Shown one piece after another: positions 1 through 5,465 of a stretch of 5,465 bases of DNA. This DNA comes from Methanobacteriota archaeon (GTDB lineage Archaea > Thermoplasmatota > Poseidoniia > Poseidoniales > Thalassarchaeaceae): contig NYYK01000044.1 in assembly GCA_002685895.1 (NCBI GenBank), positions 21,986-27,450 of the forward strand, written 5' to 3'. The notes below the pieces were generated by a model. That model made no database searches and had not been told where the DNA came from. It was given only the letters and a program-made list of their open reading frames with translations. The first letter of the stretch is position 1; every line of letters starts with the position of its first letter. Position numbers and translations under genes: made by a program.

Positions 1-746
1 CCCTCCGCTTCCAACCAATCGTAGCCCTTTTCTTCTAATTTGGCTGCTAGTTCAGGGCCACCCGAAGCTACGATTTCACCATCAATCAAGACATGAACAT
101 GATTGGGATTTACATGATTCAGAATACGTTGATAGTGAGTGATAATGAGGCAAGCAGCGTTATCTAATGATGCATTAATTCCAGCAGATACAGTCTTTAG
201 TGCATCGATATCAAGTCCAGAATCAGCCTCATCAAGGATTGCAAGTCGTGGTTGCATCAACATCAATTGAAGAATCTCAAGTCGTTTTGACTCGCCACCA
301 CTGAATCCATCATTGACATATCGTGAAAGGAATTTTTTCTCAACCCCTAATTTTTCCATTGCTTCGTTCAACTCAGCGCGGAATTCACGGGCTGAAGGCG
401 CGTTTCCACCTCGTATAGCTACCACAGACTTGCGTAGGAAGTTACCTACTTGCAAGCCAGGAATCGCCTGTGGATATTGAAAAGACATGAAAACTCCGAG
501 ACGTGCCCTATCCCAAGTCTCCATCTCTAGCAGGTTATTTCCATCGAAAGTAACCTCACCTTCTGTTACTTCGTAGTCCGAATGCCCCATGAGGACCTTT
601 GCGAGCGTTGATTTCCCACTCCCATTTCGACCCATCAATGCGTGAACTTCACCTTTCTTCAGAGTCAGATTGATACCCTTGAGAACCTCTTCACCTTGAA
701 TAGATACCTGGAGATTACGAATCTCGATAATGCCATCCCCGCTCAT
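1..746 (-). CDS. sufC: SufC, Fe-S cluster assembly ATPase (3' end cut by window edge)
   Basis: ABC-type ATPase of the cytoplasmic SUF system, which binds SufB/SufD and drives Fe-S cluster assembly by ATP hydrolysis. I translated it by hand: 248 codons are present and the frame is open to the window edge. The family is about 250 residues, so only a few C-terminal residues are missing. Visible motifs are Walker A GRNGSGKST (39-47), Q-loop FQYP (89-92), signature FSGGESKR (148-155), Walker B AILDEADSGLD (169-179, catalytic E173) and H-loop ITHYQR (202-207, H204). The FSGGE signature, DEADSGLD, THYQR and the terminal GYDWL are SufC hallmarks that separate it from transport ATPases. The ATG at 746 has a strong SD (GGAGGA) 6 nt upstream. 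sufB and sufD would be expected beyond the left edge, but this cannot be seen. It is divergent from the NifU-like gene. Confidence 0.96.
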   Translation of the reverse strand, partial: MSGDGIIEIRNLQVSIQGEEVLKGINLTLKKGEVHALMGRNGSGKSTLAKVLMGHSDYEVTEGEVTFDGNNLLEMETWDRARLGVFMSFQYPQAIPGLQVGNFLRKSVVAIRGGNAPSAREFRAELNEAMEKLGVEKKFLSRYVNDGFSGGESKRLEILQLMLMQPRLAILDEADSGLDIDALKTVSAGINASLDNAACLIITHYQRILNHVNPNHVHVLIDGEIVASGGPELAAKLEEKGYDWLEAE

Positions 747-752
747 GAAGTA

Positions 753-758
753 TCCTCC
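753..758 (-). promoter_or_regulatory. Shine-Dalgarno of sufC
   Basis: Reads GGAGGA on the minus strand, 6 nt before the ATG at 746. It is the strongest ribosome-binding site in the window and fixes the sufC start. Confidence 0.8.
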
Positions 759-780
759 TCAATTATTCTTGGCTAAACCA

Positions 781-793
781 ACCCTTATCAAAG
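781..793 (-). promoter_or_regulatory. Possible TATA-like element of sufC
   Basis: The minus strand reads GCTTTGATAAGGG here. An archaeal TATA box at this place would set transcription start about 25 nt downstream, giving a short leader that still contains the SD. The match to a TATA box is weak and no clear BRE is seen, so this is only a candidate. Confidence 0.25.
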
Positions 794-818
794 CGTGTTT
801 GCTATTGTCGTGCTATCA

Positions 819-853
819 TGTTCGGCAGTTGGCGATGTTATCTATTCCGAACA
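819..853. repeat. 7-bp inverted repeat in the divergent intergenic region (possible operator)
   Basis: TGTTCGG (819-825) and its exact reverse complement CCGAACA (847-853) are separated by 21 bp. TTATCTAT (838-845), a weak TATA-like sequence for the rightward gene, lies between the arms. The right arm can instead pair locally: CCGAA (847-851) with TTCGG (856-860) around a 4-nt loop. The repeat sits between sufC and the NifU-like gene, so an operator or a small hairpin are both possible. The match is short and could be chance. Confidence 0.35.
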
Positions 854-909
854 CCTTCGGGGCGGTGTGAGGCAATCTCTCAAAGCAGACCCACTCATGC
901 GCCTGTTCG

Positions 910-1380
910 ATGGAAGAGGATGACCTCGCTGAACGATATCGGGCCGAAGCGGCTGCTAGCATTGCGCATGAATCTGATGTTAGGCTAACTGAGTTCATTA
1001 ATCTAGAAGATGATGAGCACTTTTCTGCACTCTCGTTGGTGAATTTGGTCAAAGAGGGAGAGGTCTCTGATTTGGTGGGTGCCTTGATGGTTAGGTTGGG
1101 TGAGGTGCGAGTAGCACTTATTGATCATGGAGGTACTCTATTGGTTGACCATGTAGAGGTTGTCACAGTAGAAGGAGTGGAATCTGTTTCATTGCAGTTG
1201 AATCTCGACGGCGCTTGTATCGCCTGTGGGGCAGCACCTGGAACATTACAAGGAATACAGGATGACCTACTAGGGGACAAAGAAGTATCAGCGGTACTAT
1301 TCAGTTCGTCAATGCTCGATGCTTTCGATGAATTAACTAGAGAATTCTTGCAATTACATGGGAATGTGACTTTTGTTTGA
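910..1380 (+). CDS. NifU-like C-terminal-domain protein, probable Fe-S scaffold or carrier
   Basis: 156-residue soluble protein. Residues about 55-131 resemble the NifU C-terminal (Nfu) domain: a helix ending near an HGG turn (73-75), two strands around 77-99, then NLDGACIACG with CxxC cysteines C103 and C106, followed by GTLQGIQ and a final strand ending EVSAVLF. In this family the CxxC pair from two subunits holds a 4Fe-4S cluster and passes it to target proteins. The usual Pro after the second Cys is Gly here. Residues 1-54 are acidic and helix-rich and I do not recognise them. The ATG at 910 is the only start codon after the in-frame stop at 868-870. No good SD precedes it, so a leaderless or weakly led transcript is possible. 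Its divergent position beside sufC supports a role in Fe-S biogenesis. Confidence 0.8.
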   Translation: MEEDDLAERYRAEAAASIAHESDVRLTEFINLEDDEHFSALSLVNLVKEGEVSDLVGALMVRLGEVRVALIDHGGTLLVDHVEVVTVEGVESVSLQLNLDGACIACGAAPGTLQGIQDDLLGDKEVSAVLFSSSMLDAFDELTREFLQLHGNVTFV

Positions 1381-1383
1381 GGT
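1378..1383 (+). promoter_or_regulatory. Shine-Dalgarno overlapping the upstream stop codon
   Basis: TGAGGT includes the TGA stop of the NifU-like gene and lies 6 nt before the ATG at 1390. This arrangement implies translational coupling of the two genes. Confidence 0.6.
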
Positions 1384-1389
1384 ATTTGT

Positions 1390-1716
1390 ATGCCAGCTAA
1401 ACCAAGACCTTGGCATTCTGATTTGGAGAATGCACTTGCTCAGGCGAATTTCGGACTTCCTGAGAATTACGAATTGCGTTGGGTACCACTTCCACCTTTC
1501 GATGATTGGATAGTTCATGTATCTGACAACGGTCACGATGCGGCAGTAATCGTTACTGCCAACCAAATGTCTCTGAGTGAGAACCTCATTGCACTACTCA
1601 AGGATAATGCAGCAGGACGTCTAATGAAAATCATCGCTACTCCTGAAGGTCGGGCAGTTGAGGATGAACTGCTTGAAATCCTCACATCATCCTCAATTCA
1701 TCTCTTGCGATACTAA
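1390..1716 (+). CDS. Hypothetical protein, 108 residues, coupled to the NifU-like gene
   Basis: I do not recognise the family. The product is a small, soluble, cysteine-free protein with no signal peptide or membrane segment. It has a Pro-rich start (PAKPRPW), a central region with several aromatic and proline residues (LRWVPLPPFDDWIVHV, about 29-44), a hydrophobic strand (AAVIVTAN, 51-58) and two helical stretches (about 61-72 and 84-98). Without cysteines it is unlikely to bind an Fe-S cluster itself. It starts 9 nt after the NifU-like stop, and its SD overlaps that stop, so the two are almost certainly cotranscribed. An accessory role in Fe-S metabolism is an inference from position only. 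It is followed by a 36-nt gap. Confidence 0.75.
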   Translation: MPAKPRPWHSDLENALAQANFGLPENYELRWVPLPPFDDWIVHVSDNGHDAAVIVTANQMSLSENLIALLKDNAAGRLMKIIATPEGRAVEDELLEILTSSSIHLLRY

Positions 1717-1752
1717 GAGAAATGATATTCCGAAGAAGCCGGTGCGCATCTA

Positions 1753-2133
1753 ATGGCCGAAGATGATGCGGCGCAATCTGCAATCGCTGATGCGACTTCC
1801 AAGACTGGCACAGATGGCTTGGATCGCAAAGTAACCGTTGAAGTAGTTCACAAGCAAGAAGGATGGGGTGCTGCTGCGTGGACAGCAATAGGAATGCTGT
1901 TGATAGTTGCAGTCATTGGTTCTTGGTATATGATGTCAGGTGATGGCCCTAGTGGCAGCGGCGGCTTATTTGGTAGCGATGGAAATTGTGGCGATGGGGT
2001 CGACAATGACAATGATGGCAGAACTGACGAGGCTGACGGTGATTGTTACGACCAAGTAAATCCCTCATTCCAAGGTTACAAGAAGGGCCATTCAGAAGAT
2101 GGGCGAAATGACCCCCCTAGTGAGGGGGCATAA
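1753..2133 (+). CDS. Single-pass membrane protein with one MopE-type (DNDNDG) metal-binding motif
   Basis: 126 residues. The N-terminal 37 residues are hydrophilic. A membrane segment runs from about 39 to 61 (AAAWTAIGMLLIVAVIG core). A Gly/Ser linker (63-77) follows, then a Cys-bracketed acidic motif from C79 to C98 containing DGVDNDNDGRTDEAD, and a short charged tail. Basic residues R25, K26 and K34 before the segment and strong acidity after it predict N-in/C-out topology with the motif outside the cell. The motif resembles the MopE-type putative metal-binding repeat, where spaced Asp residues are thought to bind Ca2+ and the flanking Cys pair may form a disulfide. Usually it is repeated or attached to large secreted proteins; here there is one copy in a small anchor. 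The specific function is unknown. The SD is weak (GGTG, 1740-1743). The last codons contain a GC-rich hairpin. Confidence 0.8.
   Translation: MAEDDAAQSAIADATSKTGTDGLDRKVTVEVVHKQEGWGAAAWTAIGMLLIVAVIGSWYMMSGDGPSGSGGLFGSDGNCGDGVDNDNDGRTDEADGDCYDQVNPSFQGYKKGHSEDGRNDPPSEGA
2113..2128 (+). repeat. GC-rich hairpin at the 3' end of the membrane-protein gene
   Basis: CCCCCT (2113-2118) and AGGGGG (2123-2128) form a perfect 6-bp stem with an AGTG loop. It lies within the last codons, just before the TAA at 2131. No T-tract follows, so it is not a typical archaeal terminator. It resembles the hairpin at 4375-4393. Confidence 0.5.
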
Positions 2134-2178
2134 CCTTGCGATGGCAACAAAAGGAAGAGGCCACCCCGCGTTGTTAGC

Positions 2179-2183
2179 GGTGA
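2179..2183 (+). promoter_or_regulatory. Probable Shine-Dalgarno of tgtA
   Basis: GGTGA lies 4 nt before the GTG start at 2188 and matches part of the archaeal GGAGGTGA consensus. It can be partly paired: CCGC (2166-2169) with GCGG (2177-2180), enclosed by GGCCA (2159-2163) with TGGCC (2193-2197). The tgtA start may therefore sit in a weak stem-loop. Confidence 0.45.
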
Positions 2184-2187
2184 GTGT

Positions 2188-4359
2188 GTGTCTGGCCATC
2201 TAGGGCGTGTAGCGAATCCTTGTCGCGAGGGCGACCATGGCAAATTCGAGGTCAAGTCTAGCGATGGCTGGGCACGTCTTGGTCTGTTCCACACATCAAC
2301 ACACATGTTGGCAACTCCAACTCTATTGCCAGTGGTAAACCCAAACATTCTGACAATTTCACCTAAAGAGATGTGGGATATCGGTTTTGAGGCCCTGATC
2401 ACCAATTCATACATCATTTGGAAAGGTGAGGAACTCAAGGCCCGTGCTCTCTCAGAAGGAGTTCATGAACTACTCGATTATCCAGGATTGGTGATGACTG
2501 ATTCTGGCGTTTTTCAGCAGTATGTGTATGGTGATGTCGAGATTGGAGAAGTCGAAGTAGTTGAATTCCAGCGTGACATTGGGGTTGACATTGCTACGAT
2601 GATGGATGTATTTGGTCGCCCTGATATGACAAATGAAGAACTGAGTGAAGCAGTAAATGAAACTGTATCTAGGGGGCCAGCAGCCCTAGAAGCTGCGAAA
2701 GGTACTCTTCTCAATGGCCCGATTCAAGGAGGAACAAATCTCGAACTAAGAACTCAATCAGCCATGATGATGTCTGAAATGAATTTTGCAGTCCACCCCA
2801 TTGGAGGGATTGTTCCTTTGATGGAAAATCAAAGGTATACCGATTTAATCAAGATCATAGTTGCTAGTAAGTCTGCACTTACTCCTGAAAGGCCGGTACA
2901 TTTGTTTGGTTGTGGTCATCCAATACTATTCCCAATATGTGTGGCACTAGGAATTGATTTATTCGACTCTGCTGCATACGCTTTGTTTGCAAAGGATGAC
3001 AGAATGTTGACTCCTACTGGTACCGTTAAACTGGCAGAATTGTCTGAATGGCCTCATGTTTCACCTGCACTTTGGGGCAAGACAACTGAGGAGGTACGGA
3101 GCCTTCCAAAAGAAGAGAGGGCAGAACTTCTTGCACGTCACAATTTGCAGGTCACTGCAGCAGAACTCGCCCGTTGCCGCGAGGCAGTTCGTAATGACAC
3201 CATCTGGAACCTAGTTGAGGAGCGTAGCCACGCGAATGCAGAGTTGCGTGCAGCCACACTTTGGCTCTATGATAATATGCCAGATAATTTGGTTCATAAT
3301 TCCCCACCATGTAGGCAAGGTGGAGTTAAATTTTCAGAAGAATTGGCGCTCCATCCTAGAATTATTAATGCTAATAGATGGTTGAAATGGAAGATGCCTC
3401 CAGTAGATCATCTTGGAAACGCTCTCGAGCCATCCGACCGATTGGCGGTAATATTACGGGGCAGGCCAGGGCCTTGGAGGGAATCATACGGACCTCTTGT
3501 ATCTTCAATGGTTAGGGATTGGCCACAGATTATTCCTTTCATTTACACTCCAATATCATTAATTCCGTATCAACTGGAAGATCTCAACCCATTTGCTCAT
3601 CTAATGGCTCCACGACCTTATTGGAAAGGATTAGATAAAACAAAATCAAAGGGTGATATAGTATTAGGCTTAGATGAGACAATTGGAATTACCATAATAG
3701 ATGAAGACCCAGAATGGATATTTTCCTGCCAACAGAACACTAATTTTTTAGAAGAAAATTCTCCTTTTTCAGGAGATCCTCATTCCTTCTATGTTGGAGA
3801 TGATGATTTCTTTGAAAGACTTGAATCCCAATTGGGTGAGAAAAGGCCTAAATCAGAGGGCACTAAACAAGATGTAAAGCGCCACCATCAACTCTATGCA
3901 ATATGTGATAAGATAACTTTATTTTCAGGACTTGGGTATGATGTAGTCCATTCTATAGCAAATAGTCTTTCATTTGTTATGAGTCGTACAAAGAGGGTAA
4001 ACAACATTTTACTAGATGGGGTTCATATTTTCAGCCAAAGGCTAACTGATGGCGGTTTGAGCATCACAAATGAAGGAGCAATATGGGTCCACCAGATGAT
4101 GAGTGAAGAGGATGATGTGCCTTGTGTCATCATTGACAGTGACGCCGAACCTTTCATTCGAGATGGCAGAAATGTGATGCATGGATTCATACTTGGTTGC
4201 AAGGGTACACCACGAAATGGTATGCCCTGCTTGCTGATAAATGAAGCTGGAGGACTTGTAGGGCATGGAATCGCTCAATGCGGCACAAGAGAGATGATCG
4301 CATTTCGCAAGGGGATTGCGGTAAAGGTGCGAGGCGGCATCAATCTTGCAGGGGATTGA
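2188..4359 (+). CDS. tgtA: Archaeosine tRNA-guanine transglycosylase (ArcTGT) with PUA domain
   Basis: Replaces guanine 15 in the D-loop of archaeal tRNAs with preQ0, the first tRNA-level step to archaeosine. It is 723 residues, against about 580 for Pyrococcus ArcTGT. The N-terminal TIM-barrel domain spans about 19-345, with KFEVKSSDGWARLG, ATPTLLPVVNPN, catalytic D105 (TDSGVFQ), IQGGTN (179-184), NFAVHPIGGIVPL (199-211), RPVHLFGCGHP and the nucleophile D260 (DLFDSAAYALFAKDDR). C-terminal domains follow, ending in a PUA domain (about 643-717: DAEPFIRDG to REMIAFRKGIAVKVRGG). The zinc CxCxxC is replaced by H290, S292 and L295; only the final His (H318) remains. Residues about 471-560 are extra relative to Pyrococcus as I recall that sequence. 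I chose GTG 2188 because it is the only standard start between the in-frame stop at 2131 and the conserved KFEVK region. Confidence 0.93.
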   Translation: MSGHLGRVANPCREGDHGKFEVKSSDGWARLGLFHTSTHMLATPTLLPVVNPNILTISPKEMWDIGFEALITNSYIIWKGEELKARALSEGVHELLDYPGLVMTDSGVFQQYVYGDVEIGEVEVVEFQRDIGVDIATMMDVFGRPDMTNEELSEAVNETVSRGPAALEAAKGTLLNGPIQGGTNLELRTQSAMMMSEMNFAVHPIGGIVPLMENQRYTDLIKIIVASKSALTPERPVHLFGCGHPILFPICVALGIDLFDSAAYALFAKDDRMLTPTGTVKLAELSEWPHVSPALWGKTTEEVRSLPKEERAELLARHNLQVTAAELARCREAVRNDTIWNLVEERSHANAELRAATLWLYDNMPDNLVHNSPPCRQGGVKFSEELALHPRIINANRWLKWKMPPVDHLGNALEPSDRLAVILRGRPGPWRESYGPLVSSMVRDWPQIIPFIYTPISLIPYQLEDLNPFAHLMAPRPYWKGLDKTKSKGDIVLGLDETIGITIIDEDPEWIFSCQQNTNFLEENSPFSGDPHSFYVGDDDFFERLESQLGEKRPKSEGTKQDVKRHHQLYAICDKITLFSGLGYDVVHSIANSLSFVMSRTKRVNNILLDGVHIFSQRLTDGGLSITNEGAIWVHQMMSEEDDVPCVIIDSDAEPFIRDGRNVMHGFILGCKGTPRNGMPCLLINEAGGLVGHGIAQCGTREMIAFRKGIAVKVRGGINLAGD
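3598..3867 (+). other. ArcTGT-specific insertion (residues about 471-560)
   Basis: Coding segment within tgtA that has no counterpart when I align the protein by eye with remembered Pyrococcus ArcTGT. It falls between a conserved Pro/Tyr-rich stretch (IYTPISLIPYQ) and the later helical region starting near KRHHQLYAI. It is rich in Asp, Glu and aromatic residues and is visibly more AT-rich than the 5' half of the gene. The boundaries are approximate. Confidence 0.5.
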
Positions 4360-4374
4360 TTCAAGGGCTCAGTT

Positions 4375-4393
4375 CCCCTCACGGAGTGAGGGG
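4375..4393 (+). repeat. Perfect 8-bp hairpin between tgtA and the ABC ATPase gene
   Basis: CCCCTCAC (4375-4382) and GTGAGGGG (4386-4393) form a perfect 8-bp stem with a GGA loop. It starts 15 nt after the tgtA stop and ends 9 nt before the ATG at 4403. The 3' arm holds the only SD-like sequence (GAGGGG), so folding would hide it. No T-tract follows, which argues against a simple terminator. Confidence 0.65.
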
Positions 4394-4402
4394 TCGGCTG
4401 AG

Positions 4403-5410
4403 ATGATAGGTCCAATCATTGAAACTGAAGACCTGACGAAGATGTATGGGCCTCACGTTGCCCTTGACGAAATGAGTTTGAAAATTAATAGTGGTGCTAC
4501 TGGACTACTTGGTCCCAATGGGGCAGGAAAAAGTACACTCATCAAAACATTACTTGGTTTGATTCAACTTACCTCTGGGGAAGGAAAAGTGCTTGGATAT
4601 GATATTCGTACCCAAGGAGATAGCATCCGTCAACGGATTGGTTATATGCCGGAATATGACTGTTTGACTCTTGAAATGGACGCCGTCCATCAAGTCAAAT
4701 ATTGTGGGGAACTTATTGGGATGAACACCAATATCGCGATGCAAAGGGCACACGAAGTCCTCGAATATGTCGGCCTTCGAGATCAACGTTATCGAGAAAT
4801 TTCTACCTTTTCAACCGGTATGATGCAGGCCACTAAGTTGGCTTGTGCAATTATTCATGATCCCGATTTGTTGATTTGTGATGAACCAACAAATGGCTTG
4901 GACGCCAAGTCTAGAGGATTCATGCTCGATACTTTGTTTCAGGTAGTGAAACAGGGTGACCGTTCAATATTGATGAGTAGTCATCTAATGGAAGATGTCG
5001 AAAGAATATGTGATCGCATTGTGATGATACACAAGGGAAAACTGATTGCCCAAGGGAAAATTGAGGACTTGAAAGCGATTGACAGAGAGATTGAAATTTG
5101 GGTTTGGGGGGGTGCTTCTAAGATGGAGTACGCTCTCCAAAATGCAGGTTTTTCTCCTCGTAGAACTGGTAGAGTGATGCGAGTAGTACGTCAAGATGAA
5201 ACCACATACGACCTTGTTTTGGAACTAGCCGCAAAAACTGGCGTCCAGATTCGTAGAATGGAGGATTATGAGCCATCACTTGAGGACCTTTTCCTTGTCA
5301 TCATGGAACGTCTTGGGTACGGTGTGAAATCATCTGCAGACCTATTGAAGACCCAAGCACAACCTCGCTCGGTAGCACCTTCACCATCACGCCCAGGGGG
5401 TGAGTTCTGA
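4403..5410 (+). CDS. ABC-2-type transporter ATP-binding protein
   Basis: Cytoplasmic ATPase of an exporter of the NatA/DrrA/CcmA type; the substrate is not determinable. 335 residues from ATG 4403. Motifs are Walker A GPNGAGKST (37-45), IGYMPE at the Q-loop with Glu84 in place of Gln (common in this subgroup), a variant signature FSTGMMQ (136-142), Walker B DLLICDEPTNGLD (155-167, E161) and H-loop SSHLMEDVE (H194). A C-terminal regulatory region follows, with PSLEDLFL (291-298) typical of ABC-2 ATPases, then a Pro/Ser-rich tail. An in-frame TTG at 4346 would add 19 residues and overlap tgtA by 14 nt. I prefer the ATG because family members begin a few residues before LTKxYG. The downstream gene overlaps its stop by 1 nt, as expected for a permease partner. 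Confidence 0.9.
   Translation: MIGPIIETEDLTKMYGPHVALDEMSLKINSGATGLLGPNGAGKSTLIKTLLGLIQLTSGEGKVLGYDIRTQGDSIRQRIGYMPEYDCLTLEMDAVHQVKYCGELIGMNTNIAMQRAHEVLEYVGLRDQRYREISTFSTGMMQATKLACAIIHDPDLLICDEPTNGLDAKSRGFMLDTLFQVVKQGDRSILMSSHLMEDVERICDRIVMIHKGKLIAQGKIEDLKAIDREIEIWVWGGASKMEYALQNAGFSPRRTGRVMRVVRQDETTYDLVLELAAKTGVQIRRMEDYEPSLEDLFLVIMERLGYGVKSSADLLKTQAQPRSVAPSPSRPGGEF
5397..5403 (+). promoter_or_regulatory. Shine-Dalgarno of the downstream overlapping gene
   Basis: GGGGTGA lies inside the last codons of the ABC ATPase gene, 6 nt before the ATG at 5410. It supports the overlapping start. Confidence 0.55.
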
Positions 5411-5465
5411 TGGATGATGAGATTCCACAAGTCAATGACCTATTCGATGATATTTTCGAAGATGT
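5410..5465 (+). CDS. Start of an overlapping gene, probably the ABC-2 permease (3' end outside window)
   Basis: Eighteen codons are visible, starting MDDEIPQVNDLFDDIFED, a strongly acidic soluble N-terminus. The ATG shares its A with the TGA stop of the ABC ATPase gene (TGATG) and has an SD 6 nt upstream, so the two are translationally coupled. ATPases of this type are usually followed by their membrane permease, but no membrane segment is visible in this fragment. The permease call rests on position alone. Confidence 0.6.
   Translation, partial: MDDEIPQVNDLFDDIFED

Noticed and set aside
747..909. tRNA or small RNA gene in the intergenic region
   Set aside because: No cloverleaf arms or T-loop consensus could be found; only short inverted repeats are present.
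818..985. ATG-initiated frame of about 55 codons upstream of and overlapping the NifU-like gene
   Set aside because: Arg/Ser-rich with no domain, and it runs out of frame over a protein with clear NifU similarity.
816..1052. Minus-strand open frame of 78 codons across the divergent region
   Set aside because: It overlaps the NifU-like gene antisense, is Ser/Ala-rich low-complexity protein and has no recognisable domain.
2076..2438. Minus-strand open frame of 120 codons at the tgtA start
   Set aside because: It lies antisense to conserved ArcTGT sequence and to the membrane-protein end; its composition (Pro/Ser/Arg) is that of a shadow frame.
4375..4393. Rho-independent terminator after tgtA
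   Set aside because: The stem is strong but no T-tract follows, and archaeal termination depends mainly on T-rich runs.
4346..4402. TTG start adding 19 residues to the ABC ATPase
   Set aside because: The extra residues are encoded by the tgtA end and the hairpin, look unlike the family, and the ATG at 4403 fits the usual N-terminus.
5387..5403. Third hairpin (TCACGCCC with GGGGGTGA) at the ABC gene end
   Set aside because: The stem needs a G-G mismatch and leaves almost no loop; the G-run is better explained as the SD of the next gene.

Overview
The window looks like archaeal chromosome. The strongest evidence is a full-length archaeosine-type tRNA-guanine transglycosylase (ArcTGT, tgtA) with its C-terminal PUA domain, an enzyme restricted to Archaea. 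Moderate base composition, tight gene packing, Shine-Dalgarno (SD)-led genes, a mesophile-like acidic proteome and a secreted Cys-bracketed DNDNDG metal-binding motif together suggest a marine Thermoplasmatota lineage such as Marine Group II (Poseidoniales). The lineage is an inference from style, not from a marker gene.

Layout. Positions 1-746 (minus strand) hold nearly all of sufC, the ATPase of the SUF iron-sulfur assembly complex; the gene runs off the left edge. A 163-bp divergent intergenic region (747-909) follows and contains a 7-bp inverted repeat. All remaining genes are on the plus strand: a NifU-like C-terminal-domain protein (910-1380), a 108-residue protein of unknown function translationally coupled to it (1390-1716), a single-pass membrane protein with one MopE-type metal-binding motif outside the membrane (1753-2133), tgtA (2188-4359), an ABC-2-type exporter ATPase (4403-5410), and the first 18 codons of an overlapping gene (5410 onward), probably the cognate permease. 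No stretch longer than 300 bases lacks a gene.

How the genes fit together. sufC and the NifU-like gene lie back to back, consistent with Fe-S cluster assembly and delivery controlled from a shared intergenic region. The 108-residue gene may belong to the same unit. tgtA acts in tRNA modification: it inserts preQ0 at position 15 as the first step to archaeosine. The ABC gene and its overlapping partner form a separate transport unit.

Main points of interest. The ArcTGT keeps both catalytic aspartates but has lost all three cysteines of the otherwise characteristic CxCxxC...H zinc site, position for position, and carries about 90 extra residues between its C-terminal domains. Two similar GC-rich hairpins (2113-2128 and 4375-4393) flank tgtA, and the second overlaps the probable ribosome-binding site of the ABC gene. 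I found no CRISPR array, mobile element, tRNA or rRNA, and no clear novel defence or mobile system.
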